From an uncultured Bacteroidales bacterium (lineage in GTDB: Bacteria > Bacteroidota > Bacteroidia > Bacteroidales > UBA932), in NCBI GenBank assembly GCA_947168525.1, contig CAMVMG010000002.1:169281-233280 (forward strand): 64,000 bases of DNA. The letters run 5' to 3'. Shown here piece after piece: positions 25,742 to 33,755 of this stretch (position 1 is the first letter of the stretch; each line of letters begins with the position of its first letter). A program made the translations under genes and the position numbers. The notes under the pieces are model-generated. The model was not told the DNA's origin. It did no database searches and saw only the letters and a list, made by a program, of their open reading frames with translations.

Positions 25742-28132
25742 TCAGAGCACAATCTCCAATACCTGCTTTCCCTCTTTGTAGGGGATGAACGCCTGGGGGG
25801 CCTTGCCTTCCAGGCGTATGGTTATTTCGTATTCCGCATTCCGGAAACGGCGGTGGACGCGGTAGGTTCCCAGCGGAATGCAGGGGCGGATGAGCAGGCC
25901 ATCAAACTGCGGCTGGATGCCCAGCAGCGCCTCGCTCACGGCCTTCCAGGCCCAGGCGGCCGTACCGGTGAGCCAGCTGTTCTTGCCTTCGCCGGGGCGG
26001 AAAGCATCTTTTCCGGACACCATCTGGCAGAACACATACGGCTCCACTTTCCGTAGCTGCTGGTCTTCCGCAAAGGCGGGAGCAATCTTGCGGTAATGGC
26101 GCCAGGCATCGTCGGCCCGCCCGGCCATGGCCTCCGCGATGATGATCCAGGGGTTGTTGTGGCAGAACACGCCGGCGTTCTCCTTGTAGCCCTGCGGGTA
26201 GGAGCTAATCTCTCCGTAGTCTTTGATATAGGCCGAATAGGCCGGATTGTTCAGGACCAGTCCCTGTTCGCATTCCAGATACTTCACCGCGGCGTCCAGA
26301 GCCTTGTCGCACAGGCCTTCCTCCGCCCCGATCCGGGCCATGGCGCACCAGCCCTGGCTCTCGATGAACACCTTTCCTTCCGCGTTTTCCTTCGACCCAA
26401 TCTTATTCCCATAGTAATCGTAGGCTCGCAGGAACCACTCCCCGTCCCAACCATATTCCTTCACGGCTTTCTCCATGTCGGCCACGGCCGCTCGGACCTG
26501 GGCCACATACGGAGCGGGGGCTTTCACGCGGGGATGCTCCAGCAGCTCCGCGAAGTCCTTGCCCTGAGCTACAAACAAGCCGGCGATCATCAGGGATTCC
26601 GCCTTGGAGCCCTCGGTCTTGTTTTCCGTGGTCTGAAAAGACTCGTCGGGGTTGTCGGAGAAGCAGTTCAGGTTCAGGCAGTCGTTCCAGTCGGCCCGGC
26701 CGATGAGCGGCAGTCCGTGAGGCCCCAGGTGGGCGGTCACATGCGCAAAGCTGATCTTCAGGTGCTCCAGCAGGCTCACCTCTGAACCCGCCACATTGTC
26801 GAACGGAACGGGCTCCCGGAGGATGTCAAAATCCCCGGTCTCGCGGATATAAGCCACCGTGCCGAAGATGAGCCACAGCGGGTCGTCGTTGAAACCGCCG
26901 CCGATATCGTTGTTGCCGCGTTTGGTCAGGGGCTGGTACTGATGGTAGCATCCCCCGTCCGGGAACTGGGTGGCGGCGATGTCCAGGATGCGCTGCCGGG
27001 CCCTTTCCGGAATCAGGTGCACGATACCGGCCAGGTCCTGGTTGGAGTCCCGGAATCCCATTCCCCGGCCAATGCCGCTCTCGAAATAGCTGGCGCTCCG
27101 GCTGAAGAAGAAGGTGATCATGCACTGGTACTGGTTCCAGATGTTCACGGTACGGTCCAGCTGCGGAACGTCGGAAACCACAGAGAAGCGGCTCAGCAGC
27201 TGGCCCCAGAAGGCTTTGAGGCCCGCAAAAGCGGTATCGACCTGCGCCGGGGCGGCGAATGCATCCATCATCGAGAGCGCCTTGTCCTTGTTGATGACCC
27301 CGGGTGAGGAGAACTTCTCCCCGTCCGAGTTTTCCACATAACCCAGCACAAAGATGATCTCCTCCTCCTGCCCCGGTTCCAAGGTAAGGCAGAACCGATG
27401 CGAAGCGACCGGGCTCCAGCCGTGGGCCACCGAGTTGCCGGAGGTGCCGGCAAGCACCTGCTGCGGGGCGTCGAAGCCATTGTACAGGCCGATGAACGTT
27501 TCCCGGTCCGTGTCGAAGCCATCGAAGGGCCGGTTGGCCCCGAAGAAGGCGTAATGGTTCCGGCGTTCGCGGTACTCTGTCTTGTGATAGAGGACATTCC
27601 CTTCCACCTCCACTTCTCCGGTAGAGAGGTTGCGCTGAAAGTTCTCCATGTCGGTGGAGGCGTTCCACAGGCACCATTCCACAAAGGAATACAGCTGCAC
27701 CTGCTTCCGCTGCTTTCCGGTATTGGCAAGCCGCACCCGGTGCACCTCGCATCGGTGGCCGATGGGGACGAAGAACAGGACATCGGCCCTGAGGCCGTCC
27801 TTTTCTCCGGTTATCCGGGTATAACCCATTCCGTGGCGGCACTCGTAGAAGTCCAGCGGCGTCTTGCAGGGCTTCCAGCCCGGATTCCACACGGTGTCGC
27901 CGTCCTTGATGTAGTAATACCGGCCGCCGTCGTCCATGGGCACCCCGTTGTAGCGGTAGCGCAGGATGCGGCGGAATTTGGCATCCCGGCAGAAGCAGTA
28001 GCCGCCGGCCGTGTTGGAAATGAGCGAGAAGAAGTCCTCCGTGCCCAGGTAATTAATCCAGGGCCACGGGGTATCCGGGCGGGTAATCACATACTCCCGC
28101 GCAGGGTCGTCAAAATGTCCGTATTGTTCCAT
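25742..28132 (-). CDS. GH94 cellobiose-phosphorylase-family enzyme
   Basis: The 796-residue protein has no signal peptide and should work in the cytoplasm, splitting a beta-linked disaccharide with phosphate to give a sugar 1-phosphate. Family marks are TPWPWINYLGTEDFFSLISN near the N-terminus, NQYQCMITFFFSRSASYFESG, GMGFRDSNQDLAGIVHLIPE and the catalytic Asp region IGRADWNDCLNLNCFSD. It lies 21 bases after the DUF4421 gene and may be the last gene of the sigma-factor cluster. Cellobiose is the most likely substrate, but laminaribiose, chitobiose or cellodextrin phosphorylases share the fold. Confidence 0.9.
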   Translation of the reverse strand: MEQYGHFDDPAREYVITRPDTPWPWINYLGTEDFFSLISNTAGGYCFCRDAKFRRILRYRYNGVPMDDGGRYYYIKDGDTVWNPGWKPCKTPLDFYECRHGMGYTRITGEKDGLRADVLFFVPIGHRCEVHRVRLANTGKQRKQVQLYSFVEWCLWNASTDMENFQRNLSTGEVEVEGNVLYHKTEYRERRNHYAFFGANRPFDGFDTDRETFIGLYNGFDAPQQVLAGTSGNSVAHGWSPVASHRFCLTLEPGQEEEIIFVLGYVENSDGEKFSSPGVINKDKALSMMDAFAAPAQVDTAFAGLKAFWGQLLSRFSVVSDVPQLDRTVNIWNQYQCMITFFFSRSASYFESGIGRGMGFRDSNQDLAGIVHLIPERARQRILDIAATQFPDGGCYHQYQPLTKRGNNDIGGGFNDDPLWLIFGTVAYIRETGDFDILREPVPFDNVAGSEVSLLEHLKISFAHVTAHLGPHGLPLIGRADWNDCLNLNCFSDNPDESFQTTENKTEGSKAESLMIAGLFVAQGKDFAELLEHPRVKAPAPYVAQVRAAVADMEKAVKEYGWDGEWFLRAYDYYGNKIGSKENAEGKVFIESQGWCAMARIGAEEGLCDKALDAAVKYLECEQGLVLNNPAYSAYIKDYGEISSYPQGYKENAGVFCHNNPWIIIAEAMAGRADDAWRHYRKIAPAFAEDQQLRKVEPYVFCQMVSGKDAFRPGEGKNSWLTGTAAWAWKAVSEALLGIQPQFDGLLIRPCIPLGTYRVHRRFRNAEYEITIRLEGKAPQAFIPYKEGKQVLEIVL

Positions 28133-28153
28133 TCTGTAAAGAGTATTCGTGTT

Positions 28154-29164
28154 TTATAACCGGAGTCCCAGGACGATATGACCTTCTGTCCGGGCGTTGG
28201 AGAATTCCAGCCGGTCCTGGGCCCCATAGGTAGCCCCCCGTACCGATAGATTGACTCCGTAGAACCAGCGGCCGGTCCAGTGCAGGGCGGCGGCCTGGAA
28301 CACGCCCACCCAGTCCGGGAAGGTTTTCTCCATCCTGTAATTGCCGTCGGAGGTATAAAGCATGTTGTAGCTGAGCAGAGAGAGGTTGGCCATGGCCGAC
28401 ACATGGAACAGCCAGTGGTGGGGCGTGACAAAGTTGTGGGCATATCCGGCGCCCACGGCCAGGATATTGGTTATCAGGGCCATTTCTTCCGTTCCTTGAT
28501 AACTGAGGCCGGCAAAACGGGTGACACCGTTTCTCAGAGACAGGCTGATCACCGGGGAGCCGGCGCTCCGCTTCTGGATCTGCATCATGCTGAAGGCGGC
28601 CGGGAAGGAGAACTTATCCCCGTTGAAAACATAATAGGCATCGAAGTCGCCGGAAATATCGGCATTGACAGTTCCCAGGGGAATGGCCATGACCGTGGAG
28701 TCCGGATAGGACGTGATGGTTCCCCGATAGGAATTGGACACGCGGAAGGTGGCCGACATGCTGAATTTATTGCCGAAAACGGAAATGGAATATGCCTGGT
28801 CGCTGTTTTTGAGGCTGGGGATGAACCAGCCCGGGTTGACGCTCACCCCCAGCTCCAGCCACCGCCACGCAACGGAGAACCCCTGTGAGAACGTGGGGGT
28901 GGAATTGAGGACGGTAGAATAGCCTTCTTCATCTTTCTGGTGCTTGACTCCCAGCGTATTCCAGGAATAATTGGACGACGTTTTCAGCGTCCAGCGCTCC
29001 TCCGGGATGGTAATATAGGCGGTGTCCACCCGGGCTTTGTGCTGGCTCCGGTACATCCGCGCATCCATTTTCTGGAACATGTTCAGGCTGTCGGAAAACT
29101 CCTGCGCCGTCAGGGACAGGGCAGGGAGCAGGAACAAAAAAAGAAGGAGCATCCTTTTCATCAT
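28154..29164 (-). CDS. DUF4421-family outer-membrane-like protein
   Basis: The 336-residue protein has a signal peptide (MMKRMLLLFLFLLPALSLTAQ) and alternating beta-strand pattern to the C-terminal L, as in the Bacteroidetes DUF4421 family, presumed outer-membrane barrels. Segments such as TLKTSSNYSWNTLGVKH, GYSTVLNSTPTFSQGFSVAW and ARTEGHIVLGLRL fit repeated amphipathic strands. Function unknown. It follows the GIN-domain gene by 36 bases in the same direction. The second Met is an equally good start. Confidence 0.65.
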   Translation of the reverse strand: MMKRMLLLFLFLLPALSLTAQEFSDSLNMFQKMDARMYRSQHKARVDTAYITIPEERWTLKTSSNYSWNTLGVKHQKDEEGYSTVLNSTPTFSQGFSVAWRWLELGVSVNPGWFIPSLKNSDQAYSISVFGNKFSMSATFRVSNSYRGTITSYPDSTVMAIPLGTVNADISGDFDAYYVFNGDKFSFPAAFSMMQIQKRSAGSPVISLSLRNGVTRFAGLSYQGTEEMALITNILAVGAGYAHNFVTPHHWLFHVSAMANLSLLSYNMLYTSDGNYRMEKTFPDWVGVFQAAALHWTGRWFYGVNLSVRGATYGAQDRLEFSNARTEGHIVLGLRL

Positions 29165-29200
29165 TCAAAGATACTCCTTTTTCCACAGAATGGCAACAGC

Positions 29201-30133
29201 TTAGATCTCTTTTACGGAAGAGCCGCGGGAGGCGTTGATAATCCTGGTGTCCAGCTTGCCCGCTGCCTTGTACCGGCAGGTCGAGGCGCCGGAGGCCTCC
29301 ACTTTCAGGCTCTCCTGTGCCGCCACCCGACACCTGGAGGCGCCGCTCAGTTCAATCTCCACCTCGCGGGCCGGAGCACCCTCGGCATCCAGGGAAGAGG
29401 CACCGCTCCCCTCGTATTCCAGCTTGTCCGCCTGCACTTCCAGGCTTGCGCCGGCCGATCCGGAACATTCCATCTCAACCGACCGGCATTCCGCGCCCCG
29501 GAGAGTGGCTTTGGCCGATCCCGAGAGAACCACCTTCCATGTATCGGCCTGGAGGTCGAAGCCGCCCTTGGCCGCTCCGGACATGCGCAGGTCTACCTGC
29601 GGAATCTGTCCGGTGAACAAAGGCAGTTTGGCCGCCCCGCTGACTGCCAGCCGCGCTTTGGGGGCCGATACGGCCATGCCGTCCACGACGGCGGCGCCGG
29701 AAACATCCATCCGGAATGTATCTCCCGCGGGTGCAAAGGTGCCCTTTGCATCGAGCCGGGCAGCGCCACTGACGGTGAGTTTGTTCAGGCGCGGCATGTG
29801 CACCTTGGCCGTAAGCACACGGCTCTCCTTGTATTTGCGGCTGCGCTGGAGCGACTGCGGGACATTTTTCAAGGTCAGCTTGAGCTGGCTGCCGGAGAGC
29901 GCGACATCCAGATAAGGCTCCAGGAAATCGCTGTACTCGATACTCACCGACCATCTGCTGTCCTGCACCAGTTCCACCTGGAAGACATTGGCCACAGCAA
30001 GTTCCTGGAAATTCTTGAAATCGAAGGATTTGGAAAGGATGACCGGTTTGGCGTCCGCGGGGTTCTCCTCTGCCCGGAGGCCGGCGGGGGCCAGGGCCAG
30101 GAGCGCGAAGAGCAAGGTAATGGTTTTTTTCAT
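29201..30133 (-). CDS. GIN-domain (DUF2807) secreted protein
   Basis: The 310-residue exported protein (signal MKKTITLLFALLALAPAGLRA) carries a GIN/DUF2807 domain, a right-handed parallel beta structure typical of Bacteroidetes. The opening FKNFQELAVANVFQVELVQ and the ladder of SGAA/SGSA/SGAS motifs roughly every 18-20 residues (VSGAARLDAKG, VSGAAVVDG, MSGAAKGG, LSGSAKATL, CSGSAGASL, LSGASRCRV) show it. The role is unknown; surface adhesin or envelope scaffold are proposals. It sits 6 bases downstream of the putative anti-sigma gene, so it is likely part of the sigma factor's own operon. Confidence 0.85.
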   Translation of the reverse strand: MKKTITLLFALLALAPAGLRAEENPADAKPVILSKSFDFKNFQELAVANVFQVELVQDSRWSVSIEYSDFLEPYLDVALSGSQLKLTLKNVPQSLQRSRKYKESRVLTAKVHMPRLNKLTVSGAARLDAKGTFAPAGDTFRMDVSGAAVVDGMAVSAPKARLAVSGAAKLPLFTGQIPQVDLRMSGAAKGGFDLQADTWKVVLSGSAKATLRGAECRSVEMECSGSAGASLEVQADKLEYEGSGASSLDAEGAPAREVEIELSGASRCRVAAQESLKVEASGASTCRYKAAGKLDTRIINASRGSSVKEI

Positions 30134-30139
30134 ATCGTT

Positions 30140-30610
30140 CTACTGTTTATGGGTTTTCAGAAGGACGTCCACTCCGTCCAGGAGGGATCCGTAGTACTCG
30201 CGGAGAATCTGAGCCTGTTCCTCTACAGGCAGTTCTTCCGGCAACTGTTCCAGCAAGGGGACCGCCTCCTCCGTGAGGCTGGAGAGCTGGTCGGAGAGGG
30301 ATTCGTCGGGCCCGGCTTGCTCCCATGCATCGGCCACCTGCGCCAGATAGGAACTGTAGATGGCTTCCGGGGTATTGTCTATGCCGCGGAACCAGTCGCG
30401 CGAAGCGAACGGCCGGAGCAGGAAAAGCAAGGCCACGGCGGCCGCGGCAGATACGCACCAAAGGACGATACGCCGGACCCGAGGGATGCGCACCCTACGG
30501 GCATTCCCGGCTTCCCAGCGCTCCAGGAAGCGTTCTTCCGCTTCTTCGGGCAGCGGGGCCGTATCCAACTCAGCGGCATGCTGCCGGATGTATGTCTCCC
30601 AATTATTCAT
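30140..30610 (-). CDS. Putative anti-sigma factor, single membrane segment
   Basis: The 156-residue protein has a cytoplasmic N-terminal stretch of about 45 residues (MNNWETYIRQHAAELDTAPL), one membrane helix (about 48-66, IVLWCVSAAAAVALLFLL) and an acidic helical periplasmic tail. It overlaps the ECF sigma gene by 8 bp. This layout and position are those of membrane anti-sigma factors, but no known anti-sigma domain motif is recognised, so the role is inferred from context. Confidence 0.65.
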   Translation of the reverse strand: MNNWETYIRQHAAELDTAPLPEEAEERFLERWEAGNARRVRIPRVRRIVLWCVSAAAAVALLFLLRPFASRDWFRGIDNTPEAIYSSYLAQVADAWEQAGPDESLSDQLSSLTEEAVPLLEQLPEELPVEEQAQILREYYGSLLDGVDVLLKTHKQ

Positions 30611-31103
30611 GGTCTTTCCAGTTTTTCAGTTTGGCGGCCAGCCGGGCCTTTCCCCGGGCATAGACAGACCGCAGGGTGTTTTCTTTCTGGCCGGTCATCT
30701 TGGCTATTTCGGCATAACTGAGCCCTTCTATCAGCACCAGGTTCAGGACCAGGCCGTAGGGAGAAGGCAGTTCTTCCATGGCATTTCGGATAATGGCAAA
30801 CGGAGGGATCTCCTCTGCCAGATCGGTATCCTCCGCCACGTCTCCTGCCGCCTCAACATCTTCAAACACCAAGTCTTTCTTCCGGGCACGCAGCAGGTCG
30901 ATGGAGCGCCGCACGCAGGTGGTCCGGAGCCAGGCGGCCGCCTGGGCGTCGGACGCGCTTTTCACCCCCAGGGAAAGGTATTTGAGCAGGGTATCCTGCA
31001 TCACCTCTTCCGCATCGGCCCGGCTGTGGAGAATCCGCAGCGCCGCATTGTACAGCGGCTGGCTGTGCATCCTGTAAAACTGTGCGGCTTCCTGTCGGGT
31101 CAT
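30603..31103 (-). CDS. ECF-type RNA polymerase sigma factor
   Basis: The 166-residue protein has sigma region 2 (YRMHSQPLYNAALRILHSRADAEEVMQDTLLKYL in frame) and region 4 (MEELPSPYGLVLNLVLIEGL then SYAEIAKMTGQKENTLRSVY, the helix-turn-helix). It leads a tightly packed series: putative anti-sigma, GIN-domain protein, DUF4421 protein and possibly GH94. The start is at 31103. The upstream 250 bases carry three evenly spaced palindromes (31207-31321). Region 4 and the short linker fit an ECF class; the stress sensed is unknown. Confidence 0.9.
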   Translation of the reverse strand: MTRQEAAQFYRMHSQPLYNAALRILHSRADAEEVMQDTLLKYLSLGVKSASDAQAAAWLRTTCVRRSIDLLRARKKDLVFEDVEAAGDVAEDTDLAEEIPPFAIIRNAMEELPSPYGLVLNLVLIEGLSYAEIAKMTGQKENTLRSVYARGKARLAAKLKNWKDHE

Positions 31104-31206
31104 GGTTTTTTCTTGTCTCTATCCTATAAACGGCAAATTTGGCAGTTTGTTGCAAAATAATGAAAAATTTTTGCCAAACTGCCCGCCACAGGCTGTTTCA
31201 TCCGGT

Positions 31207-31321
31207 TAGGGTGCACATTTCGGTGCACCCTACAGTGCGGTGTGCTCAGGTTAGGGTGCACTTCCAGGTGCACCCTACTGGGGTAAAGACCAGCGTAGGG
31301 TGCACTTTCCGGTGCACCCTA
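31207..31321. repeat. Three tandem 26-bp palindromes, TAGGGTGCAC-N6-GTGCACCCTA
   Basis: Identical 10-bp arms with 6-base loops occur at 31207-31232, 31252-31277 and 31296-31321, starting 45 and 44 bases apart. Loops are ATTTCG, TTCCAG and TTTCCG; the 18-19-base spacers differ. No cas gene is near and the units are too short and symmetric for CRISPR. They lie between the sigma gene start and the end of a GH3 gene. The rest of the 250-base gap (31104-31353) shows nothing else. Confidence 0.85.
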
Positions 31322-31353
31322 CGCGCAGGGCAGGGGTGAGGACAGGAGGAGCG

Positions 31354-33732
31354 CTACTGCGGAAGGAGCAGGCGCCCTGTCTTCCATTCGGAGGCTTTGG
31401 CCAGCTTGACGGTGGTTTCCGTGAGCATCTTCTCCGAGGAGGCGCCGAAGCAGAACTTGTACGTCCCCTTGGCCGTCTGCCAGGCCGATCTTTTCTCGTT
31501 GAAGGAAGCCAGATCGTAGAGGGTGACGGGGATTTCCATCACCTGGCTCTCGCCGGGCTTGAGTTCCCGGGTCTTGGCGAAGCCCTTGAGTTCGCGGGCG
31601 GGTTTGTCCAGGCCGCCGGACGGGGCGCTCACATACAGCTGCACCACCTCGCGGCCGGAACGGGAACCGGTGTTCCGCACCGTAACCCGAGCCACGAAAC
31701 CATCGGCCGATGCCGTCACGCTGGCGTTCTCGTAAGCGAAAGTAGTATAGGTGAGGCCATGGCCGAAGGGATAGGCCACCGGGGCGCCGGACGTGACGAA
31801 GTAGCGGTAGCCTACGTTGATGCCTTCCTCATAGTTGGTGTAATCTACTGTGGAAACCAGTTCGCGACCCTCCCGGGGGGCACGGCCGCCAATCAGGGCC
31901 CTGAGGTCCATCTTGTCTTCCATCACAGGGAAATTCTTGTCGGCCGGGGCGTCGCCGTAGCGGATGCTCCAGCTCTGGTTCAGACGGCCGGAAGGAGCCA
32001 CCTTGCCGCAGAGGGCGTCGGCGATACTCTCCCCTGCCCGCTCGCCAGGCTGGCCTACCAGCAGGATGGCATCTACCTGGTCCCGCCAGGAAGCGGTTTC
32101 GATGGCGGCGGGGATATTCAGCAGCACCACCACCGGCTTACCGGCGGCACGGTAGGCGGCCGATACTTCCTCCACCAGCTTCCGCTCCGACTCCGTCAGT
32201 TCATACTCGGAGGGATGGCGGTCGAAGGCTTCTCCTGTGGTTCGGGCGAAGGTGATGATGGCGGCATCGTTCTCCGCAGCCTGCTCTGCCAGTGTCCAGT
32301 TGCGATGGGTCACCGTAACGGCTACGCCAACATCGGCCGCCATGGCAATCTCTTCCGCCGAAAGAGTGGAAGGACGCTCCTGCCCGGGGATGATCTCCTC
32401 CGGATTGTCGAAACGGTAGAACTGGGCATAGGCCGCCGGGAAGGCGGAACGGATCTTGGCCTTGGCCGACGGTACATAGTCTGAATATTCGCGCAGGAGG
32501 TCCCAGTTTACGGTGAAGCCGTCCTGGCGGAGGCCCTGGACCAGGGAAACGTGATAGATGCCCTGGTTGGTTCCACCCACGCCCATGTTGGCAGGAACCA
32601 GGTCATAGGAGGCGCAGCCGTACAGCGCAACTTTACCGGGAGTAAGCGGCAGGGCGTTCCCCTCGTTCTTCAGGAGCACCATGCCCTCGGCAGCAACCCG
32701 TCGGAGCAGTTTCTGATGGGCTTCCCGGTCTATATCATTGCTGTACTTGTACCCCTTGAAGGAGGGGCTCTTTACAATCAGTTCCAGCACGTGCTTCACG
32801 TTGCGGTCTACGTCGGCCTGGGACAGGGTACCGTTTGCAAGGCCGGCCACAATGTCCTGACGGTTCTTTTCCGTACCGGGCTCGATGAGGTCGCAGGTGG
32901 CCCGCACGGCTTCCTCCGTAAGCACCACACCGTCCCAGTCGCTCATCACTACGCCCCTCCAGCCCCATTCCTGGCGGAGCAGGCGGTCCAGCAGGTCCGG
33001 ATTTTCGCAGGCGTGGATGCCGTTTACATAGTTGTAGGCGCCCATCACGGTTCCGGGGTTCCCCTCCTTGACAGCAATCTCGAAGGCCTTCAGGTACAGT
33101 TCCCGGAGCGCGCGGGCGCTTACCCGGGAGTCGTTCTCCTTGCGGTTGGTCTCCTGGTTGTTCACGGCAAAGTGCTTCAGGGAAGTGGCCACCCCGTTGG
33201 ACTGTGCGCCCTGGATCCAGGCAGCGGCCAGCTTGCCGGCAAGGACCGGGTCTTCCGAGAAATACTCCTGGTCGCGACCGCCCAGCACGCTTCTGTGCAG
33301 GTTGATGCCCGGGCCCAGGATCACGTCCAGGCCCCGCTCCTTGAGTTCATAGCCGATAGCATGGCCCACGGAACGGGCCGCCTCCACATCCCAGGAAGTG
33401 GCCAGCGAGGAGCCGGACAGGAAAAACGTGCAGCCGTAGTCGTTTACGTCATACTCCCGATACTGGCTCATGTTCACCCCTTGCGGGCCGTCGGCAAAAT
33501 AGATGGAAGGAATGCCCAGGCGGTCGATGGCGGCCGTCCAGCCCGCGGTGCCCAGGAATTTGGCATTCACATTGCCCCAGCCGGCGCCGCATCCCACCAG
33601 CAGGGTGGCTTTTTCCTGCGGGGTCATGGCGCTGACAATCTGGTCGATGTTGTCTTCCCGGAGCCGGAGCTCCTGGGAAAAGGCCGATGCGCACAGAGAA
33701 AGAAGCGCAGCGGATAAAAGAAGCTTTTTCAT
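31354..33732 (-). CDS. GH3 beta-glycosidase (esterase locus, distal)
   Basis: The 792-residue exported protein (signal MKKLLLSAALLSLCASAFSQ) is a complete GH3: barrel with YFADGPQGVNMSQ, GPGINLHRSVLGGRDQEYFSEDP, SLKHFAVNNQETNRKENDSR and the nucleophile Asp in GVVMSDWDGV; then the alpha/beta domain and C-terminal Fn3-like domain (YPFGHGLTYTTFAYEN). It begins 23 bases after the esterase gene at 33756-35417 and likely shares its promoter. It resembles the GH3 at 54759-57092 in the KHFA-NNQETNR region, so the two bracket one locus. Beta-glucosidase and beta-xylosidase activity both remain possible. Confidence 0.92.
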   Translation of the reverse strand: MKKLLLSAALLSLCASAFSQELRLREDNIDQIVSAMTPQEKATLLVGCGAGWGNVNAKFLGTAGWTAAIDRLGIPSIYFADGPQGVNMSQYREYDVNDYGCTFFLSGSSLATSWDVEAARSVGHAIGYELKERGLDVILGPGINLHRSVLGGRDQEYFSEDPVLAGKLAAAWIQGAQSNGVATSLKHFAVNNQETNRKENDSRVSARALRELYLKAFEIAVKEGNPGTVMGAYNYVNGIHACENPDLLDRLLRQEWGWRGVVMSDWDGVVLTEEAVRATCDLIEPGTEKNRQDIVAGLANGTLSQADVDRNVKHVLELIVKSPSFKGYKYSNDIDREAHQKLLRRVAAEGMVLLKNEGNALPLTPGKVALYGCASYDLVPANMGVGGTNQGIYHVSLVQGLRQDGFTVNWDLLREYSDYVPSAKAKIRSAFPAAYAQFYRFDNPEEIIPGQERPSTLSAEEIAMAADVGVAVTVTHRNWTLAEQAAENDAAIITFARTTGEAFDRHPSEYELTESERKLVEEVSAAYRAAGKPVVVLLNIPAAIETASWRDQVDAILLVGQPGERAGESIADALCGKVAPSGRLNQSWSIRYGDAPADKNFPVMEDKMDLRALIGGRAPREGRELVSTVDYTNYEEGINVGYRYFVTSGAPVAYPFGHGLTYTTFAYENASVTASADGFVARVTVRNTGSRSGREVVQLYVSAPSGGLDKPARELKGFAKTRELKPGESQVMEIPVTLYDLASFNEKRSAWQTAKGTYKFCFGASSEKMLTETTVKLAKASEWKTGRLLLPQ

Positions 33733-33755
33733 ACAAATGTAAAAACGTCAGGGAA

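Noticed and set aside
31207..31321. CRISPR array
   Set aside because: Only three units, short palindromic repeats, 18-19-base spacers and no cas gene nearby.
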